The notes under the pieces: generated by a model | Told to the model about the DNA's origin: nothing | Seen by the model: the letters and a program-made list of their open reading frames with translations, nothing else | Database searches by the model: none | Program-made: the position numbers and the translations under genes | From: Actinomycetota bacterium | Lineage (GTDB): Bacteria > Actinomycetota > Acidimicrobiia > Acidimicrobiales > JACDEA01 | Assembly: GCA_013816725.1 (NCBI GenBank) | Contig: JACDEA010000121.1 | Span: 1-6,900 of the forward strand | Length of the DNA stretch: 6,900 nt | Direction: 5' to 3' | Part shown: one piece after another, positions 1 to 5,543 of the stretch | Numbering within the stretch: the stretch's first letter is position 1 | Layout: each line of letters begins with the position of its first letter

Positions 1-460
1 CCGCCGCCCGCAGCGCCTCGGCCGGGGTCCCGCCCCGCAACCGGGCCGGCAGCTCGCGCATGAAGCGGCGGCTGCGCTCCTCGAGCTTGAACTCGCGGGC
101 CGATTTCCCGAAGTGGCGCGACTCCTCGATCTTCGCGGCGCGCCGGGGGACGGCGTCTTGCAGCTTTCGCGTCTCGCGCACGAGTCCGCCGACGGCGCCA
201 TAGCCGACGATGCCGCCCACGCCGGCCGTCAGCAACACGACCGCGGCGACCGCGGCGCCGCGGGGCATCTTGCGGGCAAACAGCGACACGAGCGGATGCA
301 GCAGCCCGGCCACGACGGCGGCGGTCAGGATCCAGCCCAGCACGCGCTGGGACGCCACGACGAGTCGCAGCAGCATGACTGTGGCGCCGAGCATGGCAAC
401 GGCGATCACCGCCGACCGCGGCGACACGCGCAGCCGTTCGATCGGCTGGGATCGAGGCAT
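1..460 (-). CDS. AI-2E family transporter, N-terminal part (partial at left edge)
   Basis: The reverse strand is open from an ATG at 460-458 to the window edge, giving 153 codons without a stop; the C-terminal half lies outside. The product begins MPRSQPIERLRVSPRSAV and has three hydrophobic stretches at about residues 17-35, 40-57 and 69-91, followed by a charged, probably soluble stretch from about 95. The HPL motif at 55-57, followed by a short basic turn and a third hydrophobic helix, matches the NPV region of the neighbouring gene at 480. I read it as a second member of the AI-2E exporter/permease family (TqsA/YdiK-like polytopic proteins; substrates are mostly unproven, with autoinducer-2 or Na+/H+ exchange reported for some). 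The family's diagnostic C-terminal motifs are not visible. No Shine-Dalgarno precedes the ATG, and a -10-like hexamer lies 8 bases upstream, which fits leaderless translation. Confidence 0.72.
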   Translation of the reverse strand, partial: MPRSQPIERLRVSPRSAVIAVAMLGATVMLLRLVVASQRVLGWILTAAVVAGLLHPLVSLFARKMPRGAAVAAVVLLTAGVGGIVGYGAVGGLVRETRKLQDAVPRRAAKIEESRHFGKSAREFKLEERSRRFMRELPARLRGGTPAEALRAA

Positions 461-464
461 CCGT

Positions 465-477
465 CGGTACAGTACCG
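465..477. promoter_or_regulatory. Palindromic divergent promoter/operator between the two AI-2E genes
   Basis: The 19-bp gap between the two starts contains a perfect palindrome with arms CGGTAC and GTACCG around a single A. On the plus strand it contains TACAGT (468-473), ending 6 bases before the GTG at 480. On the minus strand it contains TACTGT, ending 8 bases before the ATG at 460. Actinobacterial -10 elements follow TANNNT, and with that spacing transcription would begin at or within a base or two of each start codon. I see no convincing -35 on either strand. The same GGTAC-N-GTACC core recurs at 4479-4489. It could instead, or also, be a repressor site. The function is inferred. Confidence 0.5.
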
Positions 478-479
478 GC

Positions 480-1547
480 GTGGCGGAAGCGGACGACGCT
501 GGGGCGACAGCAACGTCGCTGCCCGTGCGCGTCGTCGATGTCGACTGGCGATCGCTCGTCGTGGTGTTCGCCGCGTTCATCGTGCTCGTCGCGTTGCGTG
601 GGCTCGCTCACTCCATCCCTCGCACGCTGACCGCGCTTGCGATCGCCACGATCCTGGCCTTGGCGTTGAACCCGGTCGTGGAGGCGGCCGAGCGCCGGCT
701 CGGCTGCCGCCGGGCCGCCGCCCTGGCCGTCGTGACGCTCGGCGTCACCGTGATCGTCGTCCTCCTCGCGCTGTTGCTCGTGCCCCCGGCGGTGCGCGAG
801 GGCCGCGATCTCGGCGCCCAGCTCCCGCGTGTGGTCAAGGACCTCGGCCGCCTGCCGCTCGTTGGCGACGACCTCGTCAAGAATGACGTGCCCGCGAAGG
901 TACAGCGGTGGGTCGAGAAGCTGCCCGATCGCCTGAACGGCAACACCGCCCCGTTGAAGCGGGCCGGGCGGTCGCTGGCCGACGGCGTGCTGGCCGCGAC
1001 GGTCACGCTCCTGCTGGCCATCACTCTCTTGCTCGACGGCCAGCGCCTGGTGCGCGCCGTCCGCCGGCTCGTTCCCGGCCGTTACCGACGGCGGGCCGAT
1101 CGGGCCGGGGGACTGGCGTATCAGGTGGTGGGCCGGTACGTCGCCGGCTCGTTGCTCGTCGCCGGTGTGGCCGGTGTGGCCGTGCTGATCGTCGGCCTTG
1201 CCCTCGGTGTGCCCCTCACGCCGTTGGCCGCAGCATGGGTCGCGCTGTGGGACCTGGTGCCCCAGATCGGCGGCGCGGCCGGCGGCGTCCCGTTCGTGCT
1301 CCTCGCGATCACTAAGGGGGCGGGGACAGGCCTTATTGCCCTTCTGTTCTTCCTCGTGTACCTCCAGATCGAAAACCACATCCTCCAGCCCCTCCTCGTC
1401 GGCCACGCGGTCAAGCTGTCGCCGCCGGCGACGATGACCGCCGCGCTCATCGGGGTTTCGGCCGCCGGCGTCGTCGGCGCGCTCGTGGCCGTGCCGCTGG
1501 TCGGCGCGTCCAAGGCCGTTTACCTCGAGTTGCGACGGCCGCGGTGA
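480..1547 (+). CDS. AI-2E family transporter (complete)
   Basis: A polytopic inner-membrane protein of 355 residues, close to the usual 340-370 of the AI-2E (PF01594) family. Hydrophobic segments lie at about 25-43, 49-65 and 79-103. A soluble region (about 104-165) follows, then a C-terminal cluster of helices. Family hallmarks are visible: NPVVE at 64-68, LVPQIGG in the C-terminal half, and IENHILQPL at about 297-305, matching the family's (I/V)ENx(I/V)LxP signature. The family exports small molecules (autoinducer-2 for TqsA) or exchanges Na+/H+; the substrate here cannot be read from sequence. The frame is open further upstream to an ATG at 210, but that stretch overlaps the divergent gene and encodes low-hydrophobicity shadow sequence. 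I chose GTG 480 because it is the first start beyond the neighbour and lies just after the -10-like hexamer; GTG 525 is an alternative. The stop overlaps the RNase D start. Confidence 0.88.
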   Translation: MAEADDAGATATSLPVRVVDVDWRSLVVVFAAFIVLVALRGLAHSIPRTLTALAIATILALALNPVVEAAERRLGCRRAAALAVVTLGVTVIVVLLALLLVPPAVREGRDLGAQLPRVVKDLGRLPLVGDDLVKNDVPAKVQRWVEKLPDRLNGNTAPLKRAGRSLADGVLAATVTLLLAITLLLDGQRLVRAVRRLVPGRYRRRADRAGGLAYQVVGRYVAGSLLVAGVAGVAVLIVGLALGVPLTPLAAAWVALWDLVPQIGGAAGGVPFVLLAITKGAGTGLIALLFFLVYLQIENHILQPLLVGHAVKLSPPATMTAALIGVSAAGVVGALVAVPLVGASKAVYLELRRPR

Positions 1548-2755
1548 CGGACGCGACCGCGCCGGCCCGCTGGGTCGCTACGGCGGCGGACTTCGAGCGG
1601 CTGTGCGACGAGCTGTCGACGGCGCCGGCGTACGCGCTCGACACCGAGTTCCACCGCGAACGCACATACTTCCCCAAGGTGGCGCTCATGCAGCTGGCGT
1701 GGGACGGCCATGTCGCGTTGGTTGACACGCTCGACATCGACATCGCGCCGATGCGGCCGCTGCTCGAAGACGGTGCCGTCGCCGTCCTGCACGCCGCCGA
1801 GCAGGATCTCGAGATCCTGCAGACGTGCTGCACGGTGCTGCCCAAGGCGATGTTCGACACCCAGATCGCCGCTGGCTTTGTCGGTTACAGCTCGACCGGA
1901 CTCAGTGCGCTCCTCGCCCGCGAGCTCGACGTGACCCTGCCCAAGGGCGACCGTCTCACCAATTGGACCAAGCGGCCACTGAGCGAGGAGCAGCTCACCT
2001 ACGCGGCGGCCGACGTCGACCACCTCCTCGAGCTGCGAGAGCTGTTGATCGCTCAACTCGAGCGGGCCGGCCGGCTGGAGTGGGCCGAGGCCGAGTGTGC
2101 CGAGCTGGTCGAGCGGGTGCGATTGCGAGCCGACCTCGACGAGGTGGCCGACACCGCGTGGTGGCGGCTGAAGGAGTCGCGCCGGTTGAAGGGCGTATCG
2201 CGGGGCATCGGGCAGGCGCTGGCCGCCTGGCGCGAGCGCGAGGCGATGCGGCGCGACGTGCCCGTGCGGTTCGTGTTGTCGGATATGGCGGTTATCGCGC
2301 TGGCGTATCGGCCGCCGCGCAAGGCCAGCGAGCTGCGCGACGTTCGCGGTCTCGACCCCCGGTTCCACCGCGGAGCACCCGCCGACGAGTTGATGGCGGT
2401 GATGGAAGCGGGTCGCGAGCTCAAGCCGCCGGAGCTGAGGTTGCCCAGCGCCGACATCAGCGATTCGTCGCAGCGCGCCACCGTCACGCTGGTCGCCGCC
2501 TGGATATCGCAGCGGGCCCGGGCCTTGCGCCTGGACCCCCAGGTGGTGGCGTCGCGGGCCGATATCGAGTCGCTGCTCGCTGGCCGCGAAACGGGCCGGT
2601 TGGCATCGGGGTGGCGGCGCGAGCTGGTGGGCGAACCGGTGCTGCGTCTCGCACAAGGCACTGCGTCGGTCGCGCTCGACCAGGGCGCGCTCGTCCTCGA
2701 GGAGCGCAGCTACCGCACGATCACCGCGCCCGACGCCGGCACCACGCCCGAGTAG
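1544..2755 (+). CDS. rnd: Ribonuclease D (DEDDy 3'-5' exoribonuclease with HRDC domain)
   Basis: A cytoplasmic 3'-5' exonuclease that in known bacteria trims 3' ends of tRNA precursors and other small stable RNAs. At 403 residues it is slightly longer than E. coli RNase D (about 375). The N-terminal exonuclease domain (about 10-170) shows all DEDDy residues: D33 and E35 in LDTEF, D88 in HAAEQDLEIL, and Y153 and D157 in TYAAADVDHL, spaced as in the E. coli enzyme. An HRDC domain follows at about 206-290 (it opens WWRLK), and the remaining C-terminal region probably holds the second HRDC-like fold. The GTG start overlaps the stop of the upstream transporter in a GTGA tetranucleotide, so translation is probably coupled and the two form an operon. 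No clear Shine-Dalgarno precedes it. Its last 46 bases overlap tail-to-tail with the 3' end of the glucosidase gene. Confidence 0.95.
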   Translation: MTDATAPARWVATAADFERLCDELSTAPAYALDTEFHRERTYFPKVALMQLAWDGHVALVDTLDIDIAPMRPLLEDGAVAVLHAAEQDLEILQTCCTVLPKAMFDTQIAAGFVGYSSTGLSALLARELDVTLPKGDRLTNWTKRPLSEEQLTYAAADVDHLLELRELLIAQLERAGRLEWAEAECAELVERVRLRADLDEVADTAWWRLKESRRLKGVSRGIGQALAAWREREAMRRDVPVRFVLSDMAVIALAYRPPRKASELRDVRGLDPRFHRGAPADELMAVMEAGRELKPPELRLPSADISDSSQRATVTLVAAWISQRARALRLDPQVVASRADIESLLAGRETGRLASGWRRELVGEPVLRLAQGTASVALDQGALVLEERSYRTITAPDAGTTPE

Positions 2756-4239
2756 GACGCGCCTTCGCCCTGCCCGTGGCTGGCTACCTCGACGACCCCC
2801 TCATCGAGGTCGTCGAGCCGCACCGCGACGGGGTCGTCGGTGAAGTTCACGATCACGACGCGGCGGTCGCCGTCGAGCGCACGCTCGTAGACGAGGACGC
2901 CGTCGGGGCCCGGCCGCCAGGCGAACTGGCCGAGCGACAGCGCCGGCGAGTTATGGCGCGCTGCGAGCAGCCTGCGGTAGAGGTGGAGCACCGATCTGTC
3001 ATCGGCCCGTTCGGTCGCCGCGTTGCGCTCGTTGGGGTCCGGCGGCCACGGCAGCCATACGTCGTCGGTCGGCCACCCGTGGGGCGGGGCCGGCTCCCAC
3101 GGCAGCGGCGCCCGGCACGGATCGCGCCCACCGGGATCCACGACTCGGTCGGTCCGCACCTCAGCGTCTTCGAGCCCGAACTCCTCACCGGCGAACAGGA
3201 ACGGCGTGCCCCGCAGCGTGAGCAGTAGCACGGCGGCGGCCCGGGCGCGCTCCTCGGACCCGCCGTAGCGGGTGCGGTGGCGGCTCACGTCGTGGTTCGA
3301 CAACACCCACGTCGGCCAGGCCTGGCGCGGGTCGAACTCTTCGACGACGCGGTCGATTCGCCTGCGCCATTTCACCGCGTCCCACGGCGCGTGGAGCGGT
3401 GGGAAGTTGAAGGCAAGATGCAGTTCGTCGCCGGCCCCGTAGTACTCGGCCACTTTGGCGGTGCTCAGCAGGTACACCTCGCCGACCGTCGTGCGGTCTC
3501 CGTCGTAGGAATCGAGCAACGTGCGGATGTCGCGCAGGAGCACGTGCGTTCTCGGGTAGTCGTGGAAGAGCGTCAGCTCGATCGCCGAAGAGTCGGCCGG
3601 GATGTCGGGCAGGTCCTCGCCTTTGCCGATGGCGTGCACCACGTCGATGCGGAAGCCGTCCACCCCGCGGTCGAGCCAGAACCGCAGCGTGTCATGCATG
3701 GCGGCCACCACCTCGGCGTTGTTCCAGTTGACGTCGGGCTGCTCGGGCAGGAACATGTGCAGGTACCACTGCTGCGTCGTCTCGTCCCACGTCCACGCGT
3801 CGCCACCGAAGGCCGCCTTCCAGTTGTTCGGCGGCCGGTCGGGATCGCCGTCGCGCCACACGTACCAGTCGCGCTTCGGGCTGTCGCGTGACGAGCGCGC
3901 CTCGACGAACCACGAATGCTGATCGCTCGTATGGTTCGGCACCCAGTCGATGAGCACGCGGATGTTGCGGTCATGCGCGTCGGCCAGCAGCGCGTCGAAG
4001 TCGGCCAGCGTGCCGAACAGCGGGTCGACGTCGCAGTAGTCGGCCACGTCGTACCCGAAGTCGGCCATGGGCGACTTGAAGAAGGGCGACAGCCAGACGG
4101 CATCGACCCCGAGCCAGGCGAGGTGATCGAGCTTGCCGCGGATGCCCTCGAGGTCCCCGACCCCGTCGCCGTCGGTGTCGAGGAACGAGCGCGGGTAGAT
4201 CTGGTACACCACTGCGGACTTCCACCACGGCTCGGCCAT
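2710..4239 (-). CDS. GH13 alpha-glucosidase (oligo-1,6-glucosidase type)
   Basis: A retaining glycoside hydrolase of family 13 that probably releases glucose from the non-reducing end of short alpha-glucans such as isomaltose or maltose. It has 509 residues and no signal peptide, so it is likely cytoplasmic. The N-terminus (YQIYPRSF, 12-19) and the metal-binding-type loop DTDGDGVGD (21-29) are typical of the oligo-1,6-glucosidase/trehalose-synthase branch. The conserved regions are DWVPNH (98-103), GFRID with nucleophile D199, GEV with acid/base E254, and SNHD with transition-state residue D317. Val200 follows the nucleophile; in characterised relatives Val here goes with alpha-1,6 and Thr/Ala with alpha-1,4 preference. 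The order GFRIDVVHAIGK...VGEVYLL resembles actinobacterial AglA-type enzymes (perhaps GH13_30, not verified). A C-terminal beta domain follows from about residue 430. The ATG lies 7 bp after the stop of the 74-residue gene, suggesting one transcript. Trehalose synthase or another alpha-glucosyltransferase activity cannot be excluded. Confidence 0.93.
   Translation of the reverse strand: MAEPWWKSAVVYQIYPRSFLDTDGDGVGDLEGIRGKLDHLAWLGVDAVWLSPFFKSPMADFGYDVADYCDVDPLFGTLADFDALLADAHDRNIRVLIDWVPNHTSDQHSWFVEARSSRDSPKRDWYVWRDGDPDRPPNNWKAAFGGDAWTWDETTQQWYLHMFLPEQPDVNWNNAEVVAAMHDTLRFWLDRGVDGFRIDVVHAIGKGEDLPDIPADSSAIELTLFHDYPRTHVLLRDIRTLLDSYDGDRTTVGEVYLLSTAKVAEYYGAGDELHLAFNFPPLHAPWDAVKWRRRIDRVVEEFDPRQAWPTWVLSNHDVSRHRTRYGGSEERARAAAVLLLTLRGTPFLFAGEEFGLEDAEVRTDRVVDPGGRDPCRAPLPWEPAPPHGWPTDDVWLPWPPDPNERNAATERADDRSVLHLYRRLLAARHNSPALSLGQFAWRPGPDGVLVYERALDGDRRVVIVNFTDDPVAVRLDDLDEGVVEVASHGQGEGASYSGVVPASGAVIVR
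2788..2817 (+). terminator. Stem-loop 33 bp after RNase D stop, candidate terminator inside glucosidase 3' end
   Basis: CTCGACGACC (2788-2797) and GGTCGTCGAG (2808-2817) form a perfect 10-bp stem with a 10-base loop. It lies shortly after the RNase D stop, where the plus-strand transcript should end. No T-run follows, which is common for actinobacterial hairpin terminators. The DNA also encodes the RLDDLDEGVVEV stretch of the glucosidase, and repeated Asp/Leu/Glu/Val codons can produce such symmetry by chance, so the terminator role is uncertain. Confidence 0.35.
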
Positions 4240-4246
4240 GCTGCGG

Positions 4247-4471
4247 TCAGGAGTGCTTGGGGCGGAGGTCGACGCGCAGGACGAGGACGCCGTCTTCGAG
4301 CGCCGCGTCGGCGTCGGCCAGCATGGCGAAGTCCTGGAAGTCGAGCTGGGCCTGTTCCACGTAGCGCTTGCGGGCTTCGCCCTCGAGCGGCGGCAGGCCT
4401 CGGCCGCGCACAGCGGCGGCCCGGTCCTTGAACCGCTGGATCATCGCGTCGACATCGAGCCCGTCGGCCAT
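4247..4471 (-). CDS. Conserved-looking 74-residue protein of unknown function, upstream of the glucosidase
   Basis: The small soluble protein begins MADGLDVDAMIQRFKDRAA and ends RVDLRPKHS. It has no membrane segment, cysteine cluster or catalytic motif. Residues 8-24 and 33-58 look helical and amphipathic, joined by a Gly/Pro turn (GLPPLEGE, 25-32). The C-terminal LEDGVLVLRVDLR (58-70) reads as one or two beta strands. I recall similar short proteins in actinobacterial genomes but cannot name a family. The frame continues upstream to an ATG at 4543, but that would run into the divergent dioxygenase gene; ATG 4471 sits directly after the palindromic promoter element and is preferred. The stop is 7 bp before the glucosidase start, so the two are probably co-transcribed and may be functionally linked. 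Binding to the enzyme or to its regulator would be speculation. Confidence 0.72.
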   Translation of the reverse strand: MADGLDVDAMIQRFKDRAAAVRGRGLPPLEGEARKRYVEQAQLDFQDFAMLADADAALEDGVLVLRVDLRPKHS

Positions 4472-4477
4472 GGCACT

Positions 4478-4490
4478 GGGTACCGTACCC
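4478..4490. promoter_or_regulatory. Palindromic divergent promoter/operator, second copy
   Basis: The 22-bp gap between the 74-residue gene and the dioxygenase gene contains a perfect palindrome, GGGTAC-C-GTACCC. Its 11-bp core GGTAC-N-GTACC is the same as in the gap at 465-477. The plus strand contains TACCGT (4481-4486), ending 7 bases before ATG 4494. The minus strand contains TACGGT, ending 10 bases before ATG 4471. Both match the TANNNT form of an actinobacterial -10 element and would give leaderless or nearly leaderless transcripts. No clear -35 or Shine-Dalgarno is present. A repressor-binding role is an alternative. Confidence 0.5.
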
Positions 4491-4493
4491 GTC

Positions 4494-5285
4494 ATGACTG
4501 ACGTCGCCACGGCCACGATCACGTCCGACCTCGATCGCGCCAAGGCCGACCTGGCCGCGCTGGGTTACTGCCTTCTCGAAGGGGTGATGAAGGCCGATCG
4601 AGCCGCTGCGGTGCGGACCCGGATCGCTGATCTGGCCGAGGCCGAGATCGCCGCCGGCACCGACTACGTGTACGAGAACGGCGCCAACCAGCGGGTGTGG
4701 ACGCTGCTCAACAAAGGCGACGAGTTCGCCGACATCGCCCTCGATCCCACGGTTACCGATCTGATGAGCCAGCTCCTGGGCTACGGGTTCCTGCTCTCGA
4801 ACATCGACGCCAACATCGCCGGACCCGGGGGCAAGCCGATGTTCCTGCACGCCGACCAGAGCTTCGCCCCGCCCCCGTGGCCGCCCTGGCCCCTGGTCGC
4901 CAACGCCATGTGGATGCTCGACGACTTCACCGCCGAGAACGGCGCGACGCGGGTCGTCCCCGGCAGCCACCTCAAGGGCGAGGGCCCGGTGCCCACCCTG
5001 GAGGACAAGATCACCACGCCGGTCACCGGGCCGGCCGGAACGGTGATGGTGTTCGACGGCCGCCTGTGGCACCAGACCGGTGCCAACGTTACCGAGGGCC
5101 AGCGCCGTCACGGCATCCTCGCCTACTACTGCCGGCCCTTCGTGCGTACGCAGGAGAACTGGTTCCTGTCGATCGACCCCGACGTGCTCGAGCGGCGGCC
5201 GGAGCTGCGGGCCCTTCTGGGCTACGAGCTGTATCTCTCGCTGGGAATGGTCGACGGGATGCCCCGACAAGGCCCCCGCTTCTGA
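4494..5285 (+). CDS. PhyH-family Fe(II)/2-oxoglutarate-dependent dioxygenase
   Basis: A soluble non-haem iron oxygenase of 263 residues that should couple oxidative decarboxylation of 2-oxoglutarate to hydroxylation of an unknown substrate. The double-stranded beta-helix facial triad is visible: H119 and D121 in FLHADQ and the distal H193 in LWHQTGAN. R204 (or R205) in GQRRHGIL is positioned to bind the 2-oxoglutarate carboxylate. The segment NGATRVVPGSH (149-159) is a hallmark of the phytanoyl-CoA dioxygenase superfamily. The Pro/Trp-rich APPPWPPWP (125-133) just after the HxD motif probably lines the active site and may mark the subfamily. Substrates range from phytanoyl-CoA to ectoine and natural products, and nothing nearby identifies this one. 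I chose ATG 4494 because it directly follows the palindromic promoter; upstream in-frame ATGs (4368, 4470) lie inside or overlap the divergent gene. Confidence 0.9.
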   Translation: MTDVATATITSDLDRAKADLAALGYCLLEGVMKADRAAAVRTRIADLAEAEIAAGTDYVYENGANQRVWTLLNKGDEFADIALDPTVTDLMSQLLGYGFLLSNIDANIAGPGGKPMFLHADQSFAPPPWPPWPLVANAMWMLDDFTAENGATRVVPGSHLKGEGPVPTLEDKITTPVTGPAGTVMVFDGRLWHQTGANVTEGQRRHGILAYYCRPFVRTQENWFLSIDPDVLERRPELRALLGYELYLSLGMVDGMPRQGPRF

Positions 5286-5308
5286 ACCGAATTGCTGCGG
5301 CCGGGCGA

Positions 5309-5314
5309 TAGACT
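5309..5314 (+). promoter_or_regulatory. Candidate -10 element for the small Cys/His protein gene
   Basis: TAGACT in the 68-bp gap after the dioxygenase stop fits the actinobacterial TANNNT -10 consensus and would start transcription near 5321, giving a leader of about 30 bases that includes the ribosome binding site. No good -35 lies at the right distance, so readthrough from the dioxygenase gene is equally possible. Confidence 0.3.
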
Positions 5315-5341
5315 GGGGCGGTCAGGCCAGGTTGTTGAACC

Positions 5342-5347
5342 GGGGAG
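5342..5347 (+). promoter_or_regulatory. Ribosome binding site deciding the GTG start at 5354
   Basis: GGGGAG ends 6 bases before the GTG at 5354 and is the clearest Shine-Dalgarno in the window. It supports translation of the short gene from GTG, in contrast to the divergent genes, which have none. Confidence 0.6.
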
Positions 5348-5353
5348 CCCCAC

Positions 5354-5518
5354 GTGAAAAAGGGCCGGCATCGCCGATTTGAAGAGGCGCGTGAACTCAA
5401 GCGCGCGACGGAATTCATCGTCGAGCCCTGCCCCGAGTGCGGCAACACCGGCGACCACGCGTCCTGGTGCCGGGCCACCGAGGACGAGATCGACCCCTTC
5501 GCCGAGGAAGAGGCCTAG
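5354..5518 (+). CDS. 54-residue Cys/His-cluster protein (putative small zinc-binding protein)
   Basis: This short frame begins at GTG and ends at TAG, giving 54 residues. The N-terminus is strongly basic and probably helical (KKGRHRRFEEARELKRATEF, 2-21). A compact cluster follows, with C26, C29, H35 and C39 (CPECGNTGDHASWC), spaced like a single zinc ribbon or knuckle. The tail is acidic (EDEIDPFAEEEA, 43-54). The basic head and acidic tail, with the metal cluster between, suggest a nucleic-acid or protein-binding role, but that is inference. I recall similar tiny proteins in Acidimicrobiia but know no function. The reading frame is supported by the good ribosome binding site, the complete metal-ligand set and a stop 25 bp before the next start. 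The overlapping frame on the same strand from ATG 5379 belongs to the downstream gene's upstream extension and is less plausible here. Confidence 0.78.
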   Translation: MKKGRHRRFEEARELKRATEFIVEPCPECGNTGDHASWCRATEDEIDPFAEEEA

Positions 5519-5543
5519 GCCCTCAACGGCATCGGGCGGCGGA

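Noticed and set aside
210..479. Longer N-terminus for the plus-strand AI-2E transporter from ATG 210
   Set aside because: It would lie antisense to the N-terminal coding region of the divergent transporter, and the extra residues look like a shadow frame rather than a membrane protein.
461..479. Autoinducer or quorum-sensing system centred on the AI-2E genes
   Set aside because: No luxS, receptor kinase or response regulator is present, and the AI-2E name does not establish the substrate. Two transporter-like genes alone do not support such a system.
113..886. Open frame of 257 codons on the plus strand near the left edge
   Set aside because: It overlaps both AI-2E genes in other frames and encodes only His/Arg/Gly-rich sequence without hydrophobic or domain patterns.
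1520..2656. Long open frame of 378 codons on the minus strand
   Set aside because: It is antisense to RNase D, whose catalytic residues are all present. The product is rich in Arg, Gln, His and Gly with no domain, as expected for a shadow frame in GC-rich DNA.
1825..3228. Open frame of 467 codons on the plus strand
   Set aside because: It runs out of frame through RNase D and antisense through the glucosidase, and the product is Arg/Ala-rich without recognisable motifs.
3573..5270. Open frame of 565 codons on the minus strand
   Set aside because: It spans the glucosidase, the 74-residue gene and the dioxygenase in non-coding registers. The product becomes a low-complexity Arg/Ser/Thr string where it overlaps the glucosidase.
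5379..5543. Longer N-terminus for the TIM-barrel protein from ATG 5379
   Set aside because: The extension overlaps the small Cys/His gene and is Ser/Arg/Pro-rich; a signal anchor is normally near the N-terminus, which ATG 5544 satisfies.
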